From: Mycobacterium sp. shizuoka-1
GTDB lineage: Bacteria > Actinomycetota > Actinomycetes > Mycobacteriales > Mycobacteriaceae
Length of the DNA: 41,630 bases
Assembly: GCF_002723835.1 (NCBI RefSeq)
Contig: NZ_BEWG01000090.1
Coordinates: 3,101 to 44,730 of the forward strand
Direction of reading: 5' to 3'
Numbering within the stretch: position 1 is the first letter of the stretch; every line of letters begins with the position of its first letter. The notes under the pieces are model-generated. The model saw only the letters and a list, made by a program, of their open reading frames with translations, had not been told where the DNA came from and did not search any database. Positions 1-8,474 of the stretch are shown piece after piece. Both the position numbers and the translations under genes were made by a program.

Positions 1-2
1 AC

Positions 3-530
3 GACCCGCCGCCGCCCGCCGACCCGGCGGCACTTCCGCCACCCCCGCAGGGGCTGCTTCCCCCGCCCGGGACCATCGCGGACTCGGTCAGTGGATTCTC
101 GAATTATCTGGCCGGCCCGGCAGGTAACCAGTTGCTGCTCGGACAAACCCCGGCCCCGGCGCTGGCCGGCACCGCCGCGGCAGCGCCGCCGAATGTTGAC
201 ATCCTCGACGGCACCCAGCTGTTGATCCCGCAGAACTATGGGATGCCGACCGCCGATCAGACATCGCCGTACCAGCTGGGCCCCGGCGCTGATGGCCCGT
301 TCGCTCGGGTGAATCAATTCAAGGGTGTTCACGCCATGCTGCACGGCGCCCTGGGCCGGATGCCGGCCGATCAACTCGGCCAGCCGCTGCCCGGAACCGC
401 GCCGCCGCCCGAGATCAACATCCCGGCCGGGCCCGAACAGTTCCTGCCCGACCCGGCGGCTGCGCCCGCTCCGGGAGCACCGGTCGACCCAGCCCTGCCG
501 CCACCTCCTCCACCGGCGCCCGGCGGCTGA
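3..530 (+). CDS. Proline-rich secreted-type protein, 5' end outside window
   Basis: The reading frame is open from the first bases of the window to a TGA at 528-530, so the true start lies upstream and any signal peptide is not visible. The visible part is rich in Pro and Ala (Pro runs at both ends). Its middle carries segments shared with the next gene: LLLGQ-x-P, LLIPQN, then DQLGQPLPGTA. It is therefore a tandem paralogue of the protein at 615-1214, which does show a signal peptide, so this one is probably exported too. I do not recognise a family with an assigned function. A TTG at 132 could be read as a start, but the upstream in-frame sequence has the same composition and paralogue-like character, so I treat the gene as truncated by the window. 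Confidence 0.75.
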   Translation, partial: DPPPPADPAALPPPPQGLLPPPGTIADSVSGFSNYLAGPAGNQLLLGQTPAPALAGTAAAAPPNVDILDGTQLLIPQNYGMPTADQTSPYQLGPGADGPFARVNQFKGVHAMLHGALGRMPADQLGQPLPGTAPPPEINIPAGPEQFLPDPAAAPAPGAPVDPALPPPPPPAPGG

Positions 531-614
531 TCGCCCCCTCGGCGCCGTTCTCGGCATCGTCACGGCGTTGGCCGACTACGGTGTGACGAGAATCGAGGCA
601 GGAGGCGCGGCGGA

Positions 615-1214
615 ATGAGTACGGGCGAGCGGTCATTGTCGTCGGCGCTGCTGGTTGCGGCCGTGATCGGTGCCGGACTCGCGGCGTCGCCGGGTGCCCT
701 CGCCGATCCGGCGCCCGCCGACCCGCCGCCACCGCCAGTCTTCGTGCCGCCCAACGCGACCGTCGGCAGCGTGCTGGCGCAGGACGGCACGCCGCCGGTC
801 GGGCCCCTGGGACTGCCCGACCTGTCCGCCTACGCCCCGGGACTTCTGCTGGGACAGAACCCGGTTCCGTCGGCGCCGGGCGTACCGGGCGCGGTCGCGA
901 CCCCCGACCTGCACGCGTTCAACAACCAATACCTGCTGCCGCAGAACGTCGCCCCGGCCGCACCCGGGCAAGGTGTCACCGACGTCGGCATCGGACCGTC
1001 GGCCGACCAGCCGGGCACGGGGCGGCTGGCGTTCCTGCGCCGGCTGCACGAGATGTACCGGGGCGGTGGGCTCGACGGTGCGCTGCTCGGACAGATCCCC
1101 GACGAGCAACTCGGCGAACCGCTGCCGGGCACCGCTGCCGGCCCCGGGATCTATCTCCCACCGGGACTCGGCTCAGGCCTGGTAGATCCCACTTCGCCCG
1201 CACCCGCACCGTGA
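615..1214 (+). CDS. Proline-rich secreted protein, tandem paralogue
   Basis: The product has 199 residues and starts at ATG 615, preceded by a purine-rich GGAGG-type ribosome binding site about 10 bases upstream. Residues 1-31 look like a Sec signal peptide: a short charged start, then a hydrophobic stretch and an Ala-rich cleavage region ending near ALA-DP. A Pro/Ala segment follows, then a conserved core with LLLGQNPVP, YLLPQN, a helix-like segment with Arg and Leu (FLRRLHEMY) and EQLGEPLPGTA, and a short Pro-rich tail. The core is shared with the preceding gene, and the two genes lie 84 bases apart, so they probably form an operon. Function is unknown. An exported cell-envelope protein is an inference from the signal peptide and composition only. 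Confidence 0.8.
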   Translation: MSTGERSLSSALLVAAVIGAGLAASPGALADPAPADPPPPPVFVPPNATVGSVLAQDGTPPVGPLGLPDLSAYAPGLLLGQNPVPSAPGVPGAVATPDLHAFNNQYLLPQNVAPAAPGQGVTDVGIGPSADQPGTGRLAFLRRLHEMYRGGGLDGALLGQIPDEQLGEPLPGTAAGPGIYLPPGLGSGLVDPTSPAPAP

Positions 1215-1270
1215 GCGCGACGCGCACGCGACATTCACCCGACGGCAAAGTGCCGGGCGGCTTCTGGTGC

Positions 1271-1276
1271 TAGCAT
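1271..1276 (+). promoter_or_regulatory. Candidate -10 element (TGcTAGCAT) of the PLD gene
   Basis: TAGCAT, with an upstream TG as in extended -10 promoters, lies nine bases before ATG 1286. There is no Shine-Dalgarno sequence in the gap. This fits a leaderless or nearly leaderless mRNA, although the spacing is longer than the six bases seen at other genes in this window. Confidence 0.35.
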
Positions 1277-1285
1277 CCGAAACCT

Positions 1286-2275
1286 ATGCCTGCTAACGCC
1301 CCGCGCGTGATCGTCGAGCCAGACGACGGTTTGGACCCGGTCCACGAATTCATCATGAGCGCGCAAACCTCGCTTCTGATAAAGCAATTCACCTTCACCG
1401 AGCCCAGCCTCATGGATGCTGTGGTCGATCGGAAGAAGGCCGGGGTCGACGTTCGGATCATGCTGAATCCGCAACGTTCGGGCGGTGACCGGGCTAACGA
1501 CGAGAGCTACGAGGCGTTCAGGAACGCCGGCATCGACGTCCGGTGGTCGAGTCCCAAATTCTATGTGACACACGAGAAGTCGATCGTCGTCGATGAGACC
1601 GCAGCCATGGTCGCCACCTACAACCTGATGACCAAATACTTCACCCTCACCCGCGACTACGGGATCATCACGCACGACCCCCAACACGTGGCACAGATCA
1701 TCGACGTGTTCGACGCGGATTGGGAGCATCGCGACTTCACACCGCCCAGATACGAAGGATTGCTGTGGAGTAACTCCAATTCGCGCTACCACATGGCGCG
1801 CTTCATCGACAGCGCTGAGCGCAAGCTGTACATCCAGCACCCCAAGTACGTCGACGCGGTCATCCTCGACCACATCGCGGCGGCCGCCCACCGCGGCGTC
1901 AGGGTGCGAGTCTTGTGCGGGGGCAAGCACGGCATCAGCGAATGGGACATTCTCGACACCTTCGCCTCGTTGCGGACGCTACGCCGATTCGGCGTCGAGG
2001 TACGTAAGCAGAAGAACCTGCGGGTGCACGCCAAGCTGTTGATCGTCGACGGCAAAGAGGTTCTGGTCGGGTCGATGAACATCGACCGCAGCGCCTTCGA
2101 TCTGCGCCGGGAACTCGGCATCACCACCGACGATCCGGACGTCGTCGCTCGACTCAAAGCGGTCTTCAAGAGCGACTGGCAGATTTCCAACCACTACGAA
2201 CCGCCGGACCCGCTGGAACAGAACCGCCCGGTCGAAGACGAGTTCCCGCACGACAACGATCTGGTCCATGAGTGA
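1286..2275 (+). CDS. Phospholipase D-superfamily (two HKD motifs) protein
   Basis: The product has 329 residues and two PLD-like halves. The first HxKxxxxD motif is H96, K98, D103 (HEKSIVVD), followed by the family Asn in ATYN. The second is H248, K250, D255 (HAKLLIVD), followed by GSMN. The paired motifs form one active site in this superfamily, which includes cardiolipin synthases, phospholipases D and some nucleases. There is no obvious signal peptide or membrane segment, so it is probably cytosolic or peripheral. The absence of N-terminal membrane helices argues against a classical cardiolipin synthase. The gene's end overlaps the start of the next gene by 8 bases, which suggests translational coupling with the chromate-transporter pair. 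The substrate cannot be told from sequence. Confidence 0.85.
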   Translation: MPANAPRVIVEPDDGLDPVHEFIMSAQTSLLIKQFTFTEPSLMDAVVDRKKAGVDVRIMLNPQRSGGDRANDESYEAFRNAGIDVRWSSPKFYVTHEKSIVVDETAAMVATYNLMTKYFTLTRDYGIITHDPQHVAQIIDVFDADWEHRDFTPPRYEGLLWSNSNSRYHMARFIDSAERKLYIQHPKYVDAVILDHIAAAAHRGVRVRVLCGGKHGISEWDILDTFASLRTLRRFGVEVRKQKNLRVHAKLLIVDGKEVLVGSMNIDRSAFDLRRELGITTDDPDVVARLKAVFKSDWQISNHYEPPDPLEQNRPVEDEFPHDNDLVHE

Positions 2276-2837
2276 GCCAGGCCCTACCGCGGCGAAGGTC
2301 TCGCTGCTGGAGGTCGCCCGGACGTTCAACCACATCGCGTTGGCGTCGTTCGGCGGTGGGCTCTCCGCGTGGTCACGCGAAGTCATCGTCGTCCAGAAGC
2401 ACTGGCTGGGCGAGGAGGAGTTCCTCAGTGCGATGACGATGTGCCGCATCGTGCCCGGCGCCAACCAGGTGAACCTGGCGGTCTTCGTGGGCACCAAGAT
2501 GCGGGGCCTGACCGGGGCCGCCGCCGCCTTGATCGGACTGTGCCTGGTACCCGTCGCAATCGTGCTCACCCTGGGCTTCGTCTACTTCACCTTCAAGGAA
2601 GTGCCCGCGGTCAAGGGCGCCCTGCACGGCGCCTCGGCGGCCGCCGTAGCCCTCACCCTGGCGATGGTGATCCAGACCGGACAGAAGTGCCTCAAAGGCG
2701 TGATGCCGGTCGTCTTCTTCCTGGCCAGCTTCGTGCTGAACGGCGTGGTGCGCTGGCCACTGCTGGAAACGCTGGCGATCCTGGCACCGCTGAGCCTGAT
2801 CTGGGCCTGGCCGCGCAAGAAGGCGGTGCAGGCATGA
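2268..2837 (+). CDS. Chromate transporter family protein, first half (ChrA-type)
   Basis: The product has 189 residues with several hydrophobic segments. It carries the CHR-family hallmarks SFGGG near the N-terminus and VPGANQVNLAVFVG about 40 residues later, where the family usually has PGP-x-Q-x-N/S. Full-length ChrA proteins have two homologous halves of about 190 residues. Here the halves are separate genes, as in the short-chain CHR subfamily, and they probably assemble as a heterodimer in the inner membrane. The ATGA overlap with the next gene (2834-2837) supports co-translation. Chromate export is the named activity of the family, but many members have not been tested on chromate, so the substrate is inferred. 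Confidence 0.85.
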   Translation: MSEPGPTAAKVSLLEVARTFNHIALASFGGGLSAWSREVIVVQKHWLGEEEFLSAMTMCRIVPGANQVNLAVFVGTKMRGLTGAAAALIGLCLVPVAIVLTLGFVYFTFKEVPAVKGALHGASAAAVALTLAMVIQTGQKCLKGVMPVVFFLASFVLNGVVRWPLLETLAILAPLSLIWAWPRKKAVQA

Positions 2838-3379
2838 GGACCTTCCTGGCGCTGATCGGCATGTTCGGCTCGTTGTCCCTGTTGTCGATCGGCGGCGGCA
2901 ACACCGTGCTGCCCGACATGCACCTACAGGCGGTCACCGGCCACCACTGGCTGACCAACTCCCAGTTCGCCGACATCTTCTCGATCTCACAGGCCGCGCC
3001 GGGCCCGAGCATCCTGATCGTGGCGCTCGTCGGGTACGCCGCCGGGCTGGGGGTCGCCGGCGTCGTCGGCGGCATCATCGGCGGGGTGCTCGCCACCGTG
3101 GCGATGGTGGTCCCCGCGGCCGGCTTGATGTACCTGATCACGCTGTCCTGGCAGAAGGCACAGAAGTCGAAGCTGCGGTACGCCGTGGAGAAGGGCTTCG
3201 CACCGCTGACCGTCGGGCTGATCCTGGCCAGCTCGCTGGTGATGAGCAAAGCCGCCGATCACGATTGGCGGGCGTACCTGATCACCGGGGTCGCGACGCT
3301 GATCTTCGTCCGAACCAAGACCAACCCGTTGATCGTGGTCGGCGCCGCGGCCCTGCTGGGATACGTCGGGTTCGTCTGA
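2834..3379 (+). CDS. Chromate transporter family protein, second half (ChrA-type)
   Basis: The product has 181 residues starting at ATG 2834, which overlaps the preceding stop codon as ATGA. The same frame is open further upstream, but that part is a shadow of the preceding gene. The N-terminus has SIGGGNTVLPDMH and then QAAPGPSILIVALVGY, the second-half version of the CHR motifs. Hydrophobic segments follow to the end. It pairs with the product of 2268-2837, and the two halves are expected to have opposite membrane topologies, as known for short-chain CHR proteins. No other metal-resistance gene lies nearby, so a dedicated chromate operon is not shown. Confidence 0.85.
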   Translation: MRTFLALIGMFGSLSLLSIGGGNTVLPDMHLQAVTGHHWLTNSQFADIFSISQAAPGPSILIVALVGYAAGLGVAGVVGGIIGGVLATVAMVVPAAGLMYLITLSWQKAQKSKLRYAVEKGFAPLTVGLILASSLVMSKAADHDWRAYLITGVATLIFVRTKTNPLIVVGAAALLGYVGFV

Positions 3380-3434
3380 CCCGCATCGACGCCGGACGCG
3401 ACGGCCAATGAGCCATCCCGGCGACAACTCGGGA

Positions 3435-3440
3435 TAGGTT
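3435..3440 (+). promoter_or_regulatory. -10 element TAGGTT, leaderless spacing to GTG 3447
   Basis: TAGGTT fits the mycobacterial TAnnnT consensus and ends exactly six bases before the GTG start. Transcription would then begin at or very near the first base of the start codon. No Shine-Dalgarno sequence is present in the gap. This also supports GTG 3447 as the start. Confidence 0.6.
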
Positions 3441-3446
3441 GCACCG

Positions 3447-5819
3447 GTGCGAGTCGACGGGCGCGAGATTGCCGTTTCCGGCAACGTGCTGCTGCCGTTG
3501 GGCCGCCGGACCAACGACATCGTGCGGCTCGGCCTGGCCGCGGTGGTGCTGGCCATCGTCATCACCAGCTCGCTGATCACCCGCAACGACTGGGTCGGGC
3601 TGGAGAAATCGGTGTCGCGGATCGTGGGGGTGCTCACCCCCACCCAGTCCAACCTGGTCTACCTGGCCTACGGCGTCGCGATCCTGGCCCTGCCGTTCGT
3701 GATCCTGATCGGGCTGATCGCCGCGCGGCAGTGGAAACTGTTCGCCGCCTACGCGGCGGCCGGGTTTTTGGCGGTGTTCTCCCTGTCCATCACGGGAAAC
3801 GGGATCGCCGCTCCCCGCTGGCACTTCGACCTCTCCGAGCGGCTGTCCACCACGCTGTCGCAGTTCCTCGATGATCCGCGCTGGATCGCCATGCTGGCCG
3901 CGGTGCTGACGGTCTGCGGGCCGTGGCTGCCTGCTCGCTGGCGCCGTTGGTGGTGGACCCTGCTGCTGGCGTTCGTACCGATTCACCTGGTGGTCAGCGC
4001 CGTCGTCCCGGCCCGCTCCCTGCTTGGACTCGCCGTCGGCTGGTTCGTCGGCGCCCTGACGGTGTGGGTGGTCGGCACCCCGGCGCTCGAGGTCCCCCTG
4101 GACGGCGCGGTGCGGGCATTGTCCCGGCGGGGTTTTTTGGTGACCTCGCTGACCGTGGTCCGCCCGGCCGGCGCCGGACCGCTGGAACTGGCGGCCGCCG
4201 ACGACGCCGGCCTGCGGGTCGTCGTGGAGATGTACGGACCGAATCAGCGCAGCGGCGGCGCGCTACGACAGTTCTGGCGGTGGCTCATCCTGCGGGACGC
4301 CGAGACCGCCCCCCTTCAGGCTTCGATGCGCCGCGCCGTCGAACACCGCGCGCTGATGACGATCGCGGTGGGCGATCTCGGGGTGTCCAACACCACGACC
4401 ATGGCGGTCGCCGCGCTGGAACGGGGGTGGACGCTGTACGCCCATACCCCGCCGGTCGGCGACCGGATCGGAACGGCCACCGATGACACCCTGGTGACGA
4501 CGATCTGGGGTTCGCTCGGTGTGCTGCATCGCCACCAGATCGCCCACGGCGACTTGCGATTCAAGGAGATGACGGTCGATTCGGGCAAGGTGCTGTTCGG
4601 CGGATTCGGCAGCTCCGAGTACGGGGCGACCGACGAACAGCTGCAGTCCGACATCGCCGCGCTGCTGGTGGTCACCACCGATCGGTTCGGCGCCGAGCCC
4701 GCCGTACAGGCCGCCGTCGACACGCTCGGCATCTCGACCGTTCTCACTGCGTCGCGGCGCCTGACCAGGGCCGCGGTGCCGCCCCGAATCCGCAGGTCGG
4801 TCAGCGATCCCAAGGCCGTCATGGCCGCCGCGCGCGACGAGGTGAAGCGGCAGACCGGGGCGCAGGAGATCAAGACCGAAACCATCACCCGGTTCACCCG
4901 TAAGCAGTTCATCCAGATGGTGCTGCTGGTCGCGCTGGTCTACGTCGCCTACCCCTTCATCAGCACCGTGCCCACCTTTTTCAGCGAGTTGCGCAACGCG
5001 AACTGGTGGTGGGCGCTGTTGGGGCTGGCGGTGTCCGCGCTGACGTATGTCGGTGCGGCGGCGGCGCTGTGGGCGTGCGCGTCGGGGTTGGTCGGCTTCG
5101 GCAACTTGGTGATCATGCAGTTCGCCAACACCTTCGCCGCCACCACCACGCCTGCCGGCGTCGGCGGACTCGCCCTGAGCACGCGCTTTCTGCAGAAGGG
5201 CGGCCTGGGCGCGTTGCGGGCCACCGCCGCCGTCGCACTGCAGCAGGCGGTCCAGGTCATCACCCACGTGACACTGCTGATCTTCTTCAGCGTCGCGGCC
5301 GGGGCCACCGCCGACCTGTCCCACTTCGTGCCGAGCACCACGCTGCTCTACCTGATCGGCGGCGTGGCGCTGGGAGTGCTGGGCACGTTCCTGCTGGTGC
5401 CTCGGGCACGACGGTGGCTCGGCACGGCGGTCCGTCCCCGTCTTGCCGAAGTCGGAGGCGAGCTGCTCGATCTGATCCGCGAGCCCAAGCGGTTGGCGAT
5501 CATCGTGCTAGGTTGCGCCACAACCACTCTCGGACTGGCGCTGGTGTTGTGGGCCAGTATCGAAGCCTTCGGCGGTGACACCACCTTCGTCACGGTCACG
5601 ATTGTCACGATGGTCGGCGGCACCCTCGCGTCAGCAGCGCCCACCCCCGGCGGTGTCGGCGCGGTCGAGGCGGCACTCATCGGTGGGCTCGCCGCCTTCG
5701 GTGTGCCCGCCGCCATCGGCGTGCCCGCGGTGCTGCTCTACCGAGTGCTGACCTGCTGGCTACCGGTGTTCGCCGGCTGGCCGATCATGCGCTGGCTCAC
5801 CGCCAGGGAGATGATCTAG
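3447..5819 (+). CDS. Large membrane protein: N-terminal TM region, pseudokinase-like middle, C-terminal UPF0104/MprF-type flippase domain
   Basis: The product has 790 residues. Residues 1 to about 220 hold several hydrophobic segments. Residues about 230-460 are soluble and resemble a degenerate protein kinase. They contain a catalytic-loop-like HGDLR (366-370) without the usual Asn a few residues on, and GGFG where DFG is expected, so phosphotransfer is unlikely. Residues about 490-780 form a polytopic domain like the lysyl-phosphatidylglycerol synthase transmembrane (UPF0104) family, including TPAGVGG and TPGGVGAVE signatures. That family moves lipids across the membrane. The protein lacks the soluble aminoacyltransferase domain of MprF, so it is not a complete lipid lysylation enzyme. 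A role in lipid flipping controlled by the pseudokinase region is inference. The gene stands alone between the chromate pair and the CocE hydrolase. Confidence 0.8.
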   Translation: MRVDGREIAVSGNVLLPLGRRTNDIVRLGLAAVVLAIVITSSLITRNDWVGLEKSVSRIVGVLTPTQSNLVYLAYGVAILALPFVILIGLIAARQWKLFAAYAAAGFLAVFSLSITGNGIAAPRWHFDLSERLSTTLSQFLDDPRWIAMLAAVLTVCGPWLPARWRRWWWTLLLAFVPIHLVVSAVVPARSLLGLAVGWFVGALTVWVVGTPALEVPLDGAVRALSRRGFLVTSLTVVRPAGAGPLELAAADDAGLRVVVEMYGPNQRSGGALRQFWRWLILRDAETAPLQASMRRAVEHRALMTIAVGDLGVSNTTTMAVAALERGWTLYAHTPPVGDRIGTATDDTLVTTIWGSLGVLHRHQIAHGDLRFKEMTVDSGKVLFGGFGSSEYGATDEQLQSDIAALLVVTTDRFGAEPAVQAAVDTLGISTVLTASRRLTRAAVPPRIRRSVSDPKAVMAAARDEVKRQTGAQEIKTETITRFTRKQFIQMVLLVALVYVAYPFISTVPTFFSELRNANWWWALLGLAVSALTYVGAAAALWACASGLVGFGNLVIMQFANTFAATTTPAGVGGLALSTRFLQKGGLGALRATAAVALQQAVQVITHVTLLIFFSVAAGATADLSHFVPSTTLLYLIGGVALGVLGTFLLVPRARRWLGTAVRPRLAEVGGELLDLIREPKRLAIIVLGCATTTLGLALVLWASIEAFGGDTTFVTVTIVTMVGGTLASAAPTPGGVGAVEAALIGGLAAFGVPAAIGVPAVLLYRVLTCWLPVFAGWPIMRWLTAREMI

Positions 5820-5831
5820 GGGCGGCCTGCG

Positions 5832-5837
5832 TACCGT
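5832..5837 (+). promoter_or_regulatory. -10 element TACCGT, leaderless spacing to GTG 5844
   Basis: TACCGT ends exactly six bases before GTG 5844. The same hexamer and spacing recur before lprD (9545) and pncB (19350). It favours GTG 5844 over the in-frame ATG at 5853 as the start of the hydrolase. Confidence 0.6.
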
Positions 5838-5843
5838 GGTGAT

Positions 5844-7730
5844 GTGCTGGCGATGCGGGCTTTGGCGGTGCTGTCCACGCTGACGCTTGCACTGGCCGCC
5901 TGCGGATCACCGCACGCACCGGTCACCGACTCGTCCTGGCCACCGTCGCGTGACCGCGGGCCGTGCGGGGTCAGCAAGCAGACCGATGTGCCCGCGCGGA
6001 TGCGCGACGGGGTGGTCCTGCGCGCGGACGTCTACCGGCCCGCCACCGGCAGTGCGGTGCCGGTGATCCTGATGCGCACCCAGTACGGAAAGTCGGGTGC
6101 CCAGGTCCAGCCGGCCCGCTACCAGAGCCCGGACTGGTTCGCGTCGCACTGCTATCTCGTTGTCGTTCAAGATGTTCGGGGTCAGGGCAGCTCAGGAGGA
6201 ACGTTCAGCGAGTTCACTCATGACCGCGACGACGGCTACGACTCGGTGGAGTGGGCAGCCGCTCTGCCCGGATCCGACGGCAAGGTCGCAATGTACGGCT
6301 CGTCCTACGTCGGGGCGACCCAGTGGCTGGCCGCCACAACCGCTCCCCCGCATCTGGTCACCATCGTCCCGGCCAACACCGCCTCGGACTACTTCGACGG
6401 CTGGATGTACGAGGGCGGCGAGTTTCGGTTGGCGTTCGTGCTGCCGTGGGCGATCGGCCTGGCCGCCAGCGCAGCCACCAATCGTCGCGACACCGCCACG
6501 GCGACTGCGCTCACATCGGCGGCCGCCGACCCCACCCGATGGCTGGACTTCCGGCCCTACCGCGCGCTTCCCGTGCTACAGCCCGCCAATCCGGCTGTGG
6601 CACCGTGGTATTTCGACTGGATCGCACACTCGTCGCGGGACGGGTTCTGGAAGCAGTGGAGCATCCGCGATCGATATGCCTCGGTGCGGGTTCCGGTGCT
6701 CGACATCGAAGGGTGGTACGACGCGTTCCTGGCCGGCGGGATCGAGAACTACACCGGGATGGTGAATTCGGCAGGCACCCCGCAGGCCCGGACCAACCAG
6801 CGGCTGGTGATCGGGCCGTGGGACCACGTGGACTGGGGACGTCCGGGCTCGCAGCCCGCTCCCCTGCTGAAGGACATCGGAGCTGTCGGCGAGAGCCCGA
6901 TCAACGAGCTGATGCTGGCCTGGTACGACCACTTCCTCAAGGGCGTCGACAATCACGTGTCGGGCACGCCGAGGGTGGACTACTTCCTGATGGGCGCCAA
7001 CCGGTGGAAGTCGGCGGCCGGCTGGCCGCTGCCGGACACTCGGTGGACCCGGTACCAGCTGTCCGGCGACGGCCAGATCAATTCGCGCACCGGCACATTG
7101 AAGACCACGCCGCCTCCCGCGGATCAGGCACCGGACCGTTACGTGTACGACCCGACCGATCCCGCGCCGAGCCTGGGGGGACATTCGTGCTGCGGCGCCC
7201 GCTCCGGACCACAGGGACCCTACGACCAGACGCCCGCCGAGCAGCGGTCCGACGTTCTGGTCTACACCAGCGATCCACTCTCGTCGGACACCGAGGTGAC
7301 CGGACCGGTGACCGTCGACCTGTGGGCGTCCTCCTCGGCGGTCGACACCGACTTCACCGCGAAGCTGATCGTCGTCAAGCCTGACGGCGCGGCGATCAAC
7401 CTGAACAACGGCATTCTGCGGACGGCGTTTCGGGACTCGCTGTCCCGGCCACGGCCCGGCATTCCACATCAGCCCTACGAGTACCACATCGCGATCTGGC
7501 CGACGAGCTACCTGTTCGGTGTGGGCGACCGGATCCGGCTGGAGATCTCCAGCAGCGACTACCCGCAGTTCGCTCCCAACCCCAATACCGGTGCATTGTT
7601 CGGCGAGAACAACGCCGCGGTGCCCGCGACGCAGACGATCCTGCATGACGCCGGCCACCCCTCTGCCGTCGTCCTCCCGGTGATCCCGCCCGGCGCGGCC
7701 GGAACCGACGCCGTCCCCATCGGCTACTGA
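5844..7730 (+). CDS. CocE/NonD-family (S15-type) serine hydrolase lipoprotein
   Basis: The product has 628 residues. The N-terminus is a lipoprotein signal peptide with lipobox LAAC (Cys20), so the mature enzyme is probably anchored outside the cytoplasmic membrane. The alpha/beta-hydrolase region has the nucleophile elbow YGSSYVG (Ser near 153), an Asp in EGWYDAF and a His in GPWDH, matching the Ser-Asp-His triad of the CocE/X-Pro dipeptidyl-peptidase family. The C-terminal third is the jelly-roll domain of that family (TGPVTVDLWASS and onward). Family members hydrolyse acyl esters such as cocaine or release X-Pro dipeptides; the substrate here is not predictable. The start is set by the -10 hexamer six bases upstream. 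A perfect 14-base palindrome follows the stop codon. Confidence 0.9.
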   Translation: MLAMRALAVLSTLTLALAACGSPHAPVTDSSWPPSRDRGPCGVSKQTDVPARMRDGVVLRADVYRPATGSAVPVILMRTQYGKSGAQVQPARYQSPDWFASHCYLVVVQDVRGQGSSGGTFSEFTHDRDDGYDSVEWAAALPGSDGKVAMYGSSYVGATQWLAATTAPPHLVTIVPANTASDYFDGWMYEGGEFRLAFVLPWAIGLAASAATNRRDTATATALTSAAADPTRWLDFRPYRALPVLQPANPAVAPWYFDWIAHSSRDGFWKQWSIRDRYASVRVPVLDIEGWYDAFLAGGIENYTGMVNSAGTPQARTNQRLVIGPWDHVDWGRPGSQPAPLLKDIGAVGESPINELMLAWYDHFLKGVDNHVSGTPRVDYFLMGANRWKSAAGWPLPDTRWTRYQLSGDGQINSRTGTLKTTPPPADQAPDRYVYDPTDPAPSLGGHSCCGARSGPQGPYDQTPAEQRSDVLVYTSDPLSSDTEVTGPVTVDLWASSSAVDTDFTAKLIVVKPDGAAINLNNGILRTAFRDSLSRPRPGIPHQPYEYHIAIWPTSYLFGVGDRIRLEISSSDYPQFAPNPNTGALFGENNAAVPATQTILHDAGHPSAVVLPVIPPGAAGTDAVPIGY

Positions 7731-7742
7731 GCAGGCCTGCTC
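7729..7742. repeat. Perfect 14-bp palindrome between convergent genes
   Basis: GAGCAGGCCTGCTC begins in the stop codon of the hydrolase gene and ends just before the stop codon of the small gene on the other strand. It could contribute to transcription termination in both directions, but it has no loop and no T-tract, so the function is only suggested. Confidence 0.3.
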
Positions 7743-7746
7743 CCGA

Positions 7747-7947
7747 TCAGCGGCTCAGGAGCTCCCCGTCGGCGTCGGCGTGCGTCTCATGTTCGGCGCG
7801 GTCGTGCTCGACGACGTGGGCGATCAGCGAGTCCAGCCCGATCACGGCGGCGCTGACCAATACGGACATCACCAGCCAGTGATCCGGAGGTATCGCCTTG
7901 GCCAGTCCCAGCAGTGCTTCCATCGCGGGTTCCGTTTCTCCCGTCAT
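7747..7947 (-). CDS. Small single-pass membrane protein, hypothetical
   Basis: The product has 66 residues from ATG 7947, which follows a G-rich stretch on its strand. A TTG 18 bases further upstream would add six residues. It has one hydrophobic segment (about residues 26-46, LVMSVLVSAAVIGLDSLIAHVV) and an acidic, His-containing C-terminal tail (EHDRAEHETHADADGE). Third-position GC is high, as expected for a coding gene here. I recognise no family. It converges on the CocE-type hydrolase gene, with 16 bases between the two stop codons. Confidence 0.5.
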   Translation of the reverse strand: MTGETEPAMEALLGLAKAIPPDHWLVMSVLVSAAVIGLDSLIAHVVEHDRAEHETHADADGELLSR

Positions 7948-7965
7948 AGGGCCCCACCCCGGCAA

Positions 7966-8474
7966 GCGCCCATGTACATGGTCGTTCAGAGATGGTTAAT
8001 TATGCCACTTTAGCTGGTCAAGATCAGAACATGTCCCGGCAAGCCGCCGAATTGGTAACGATGTGGCCGCTGTTGCTCCCGCGACCAAGCCGGAGGTCGA
8101 CTGAATCAGCCGTTCTGCCATGATGAGTGGGCTCGCCGATCAGTCGTTTCTCGAGATCCGGACCCGATTCGGCCCGCGGCGCTCTGGCTACGCCTTCCAA
8201 CGGTTTATGGAGCGCTAGATTGAATTTCAGCAAACTTTTTTGCGAGCAACCAAAACGCCGCCGGCGAATTCATCGAAAGGGCGATGGCGGGTAGCGACCA
8301 GGGCGAACAGCGCCATGACACGGCGGCAGGAAAGGGCTGAAGACTTGTGGCGCAGACCTTCTCGATCAGAAGTCGCGCAGATGCGATGACAAGATTAGGA
8401 GAACTGCCGAATATCAGTCGGTCGAGGCAACCACACAGCAATCAGCGGGATCGGCCCCTTGGCGAACCGAGGAA
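7966..8474. other. Gene-poor, lower-GC stretch without a convincing gene
   Basis: About 510 bases between the small membrane protein gene and the next candidate small gene. The base composition is noticeably more A/T-rich than its surroundings (for example near 7990-8030 and 8210-8260), and open frames are short with poor third-position GC bias. One minus-strand frame (8205-8441) runs 78 codons but reads as Cys/Ser/Trp-rich protein of no recognisable type. I see no tRNA, no transposase remnant and no clear repeat. It may be a decayed gene or a regulatory RNA region, but nothing visible proves either. Confidence 0.4.

Noticed and set aside
8205..8441. 78-codon minus-strand frame as a gene
   Set aside because: Poor third-position GC, unusual residue composition (Cys, Trp, Ser) and no ribosome binding site or -10 hexamer at its start.
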